This document shows, in pieces, positions 6,527-7,010 of a stretch of 7,010 nucleotides of DNA. Position 1 is the first letter of the stretch. Each line of letters opens with the position of its first letter. Below the pieces are notes generated by a model. The model ran no database searches. It was not told the DNA's origin and saw only the letters and a program-made list of their open reading frames with translations. The position numbers and the translations under genes were made by a program. The DNA comes from CANLWN01 sp039815505. GTDB lineage: Bacteria; Bacteroidota; Bacteroidia; Flavobacteriales; Flavobacteriaceae. Location of the stretch: the NCBI GenBank assembly GCA_039815505.1, contig JBCBZE010000184.1:1-7010 (forward strand), written 5' to 3'.

Positions 6527-7010
6527 TTACAATTCCAACAAACCGTTGGTCTTTTTTACACCTGCGGCGCTTTCTTGCATTTTTGCCTTCTCGGCTTCAT
6601 CCAAATCTATATCGACTATTTTTTCTATCCCATTTTTACCCAAAATAACAGGCACGCCGATACAAATATCATTAAGATCATATTCGCCTTCCAATAAGGT
6701 GGAACAAGGAAACATCTTCTTTTGATCGCATGCAATGGCCTGAACCAACCCTGAAACCGCCGCTCCGGGGGCATACCATGCACTGGTCCCCAAAAGTTTG
6801 GTCAAAGTGGCACCACCGACTTTGGTGTCCTCAGCTACTTGTTGTAATCTATCAGCGGTTAAAAACTCAGCAACCTTAATACTATTTCTTGTAGCATGTC
6901 TGGTTAGCGGCACCATACCTTTATCACTATGTCCGCCGATAACCATTCCATCAATATCGGATATGGGTGCCTCCATGGCCTCGGCCAGTCGATATTTAAA
7001 TCTGGCGCTA
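6527..7010 (-). CDS. mdh: Malate dehydrogenase, C-terminal part (cut by window edge)
   Basis: NAD-dependent malate dehydrogenase of the LDH-like class, which interconverts malate and oxaloacetate in the TCA cycle in the cytoplasm. Only the last 160 codons are visible, about half of a typical protein of roughly 310 residues. The NAD-binding Rossmann half lies beyond the window. The visible frame opens with SARFKYRLAEAM, containing the substrate-binding arginine of the family's LD-SARF motif. Next comes GGHSDKGMVPL, with the catalytic histidine encoded at 6929-6931. Many relatives have GGHGD here; serine replaces the second-shell glycine. The C-terminal domain continues normally to NGLLEL and TAA. 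The ATG at 6976 is internal, not the start, because conserved sequence reads through it to the window edge. It is upstream of and co-directional with secDF, separated by a hairpin and a promoter. Confidence 0.94.
   Translation of the reverse strand, partial: SARFKYRLAEAMEAPISDIDGMVIGGHSDKGMVPLTRHATRNSIKVAEFLTADRLQQVAEDTKVGGATLTKLLGTSAWYAPGAAVSGLVQAIACDQKKMFPCSTLLEGEYDLNDICIGVPVILGKNGIEKIVDIDLDEAEKAKMQESAAGVKKTNGLLEL

Noticed and set aside
6974..6976. ATG at 6976 as the start of a short 149-residue protein
   Set aside because: The same frame continues upstream to the window edge with conserved malate dehydrogenase sequence (SARFKYRLAEA), so this Met is internal.
1..7010. CRISPR array, insertion sequence, prophage or toxin-antitoxin genes
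   Set aside because: I saw no spaced direct repeats, transposase or phage-like proteins, or small paired genes. Gene content is housekeeping throughout, with no change in base composition that I noticed by eye.

Overview
The window looks like core chromosome of a marine-type Flavobacteriaceae (Bacteroidota). The evidence is moderate-to-low GC, a single-polypeptide SecDF, no clear Shine-Dalgarno sequence before the starts, one good match to the Bacteroidota promoter pattern (TTG, about 20 bases, TAnnTTTG), and Flavobacteria-like forms of Lgt, DUF192, ModF-like ABC and malate dehydrogenase proteins. I would not name a genus from this. I see no insertion sequence, prophage, CRISPR array, tRNA or rRNA.

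Left half, + strand (17-3324): four closely spaced genes that are probably co-transcribed from a promoter outside the window. They are lgt (lipoprotein diacylglyceryl transferase), a DUF192 lipoprotein, a RimJ/RimL-type GNAT acetyltransferase, and a tandem two-domain ABC ATPase of ModF type. The gaps are 6, 13 and 34 bases. A symmetrical bidirectional terminator (about 3354-3393) ends this unit and also the convergent unit on the - strand.

Right half, - strand: secDF (6363-3412), a 983-residue SecD-SecF fusion, and upstream of it the C-terminal half of malate dehydrogenase (7010-6527, cut by the window edge). The 163-base gap between them holds a strong hairpin after mdh and a recognisable promoter for secDF.

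Functionally, Lgt, the DUF192 lipoprotein and SecDF share the theme of exported proteins. SecDF uses the proton gradient to pull secreted proteins across the inner membrane, Lgt lipidates the lipobox cysteine of exported precursors, and the DUF192 protein beside lgt is itself such a precursor. The acetyltransferase, ABC ATPase and malate dehydrogenase have no obvious link to this theme.

I did not find a new system. The item most worth a second look is the ABC ATPase. Its first nucleotide-binding domain has lost Walker A glycines, the catalytic glutamate and the H-loop histidine but keeps a signature motif, so only one of its two composite ATP sites should be catalytic.
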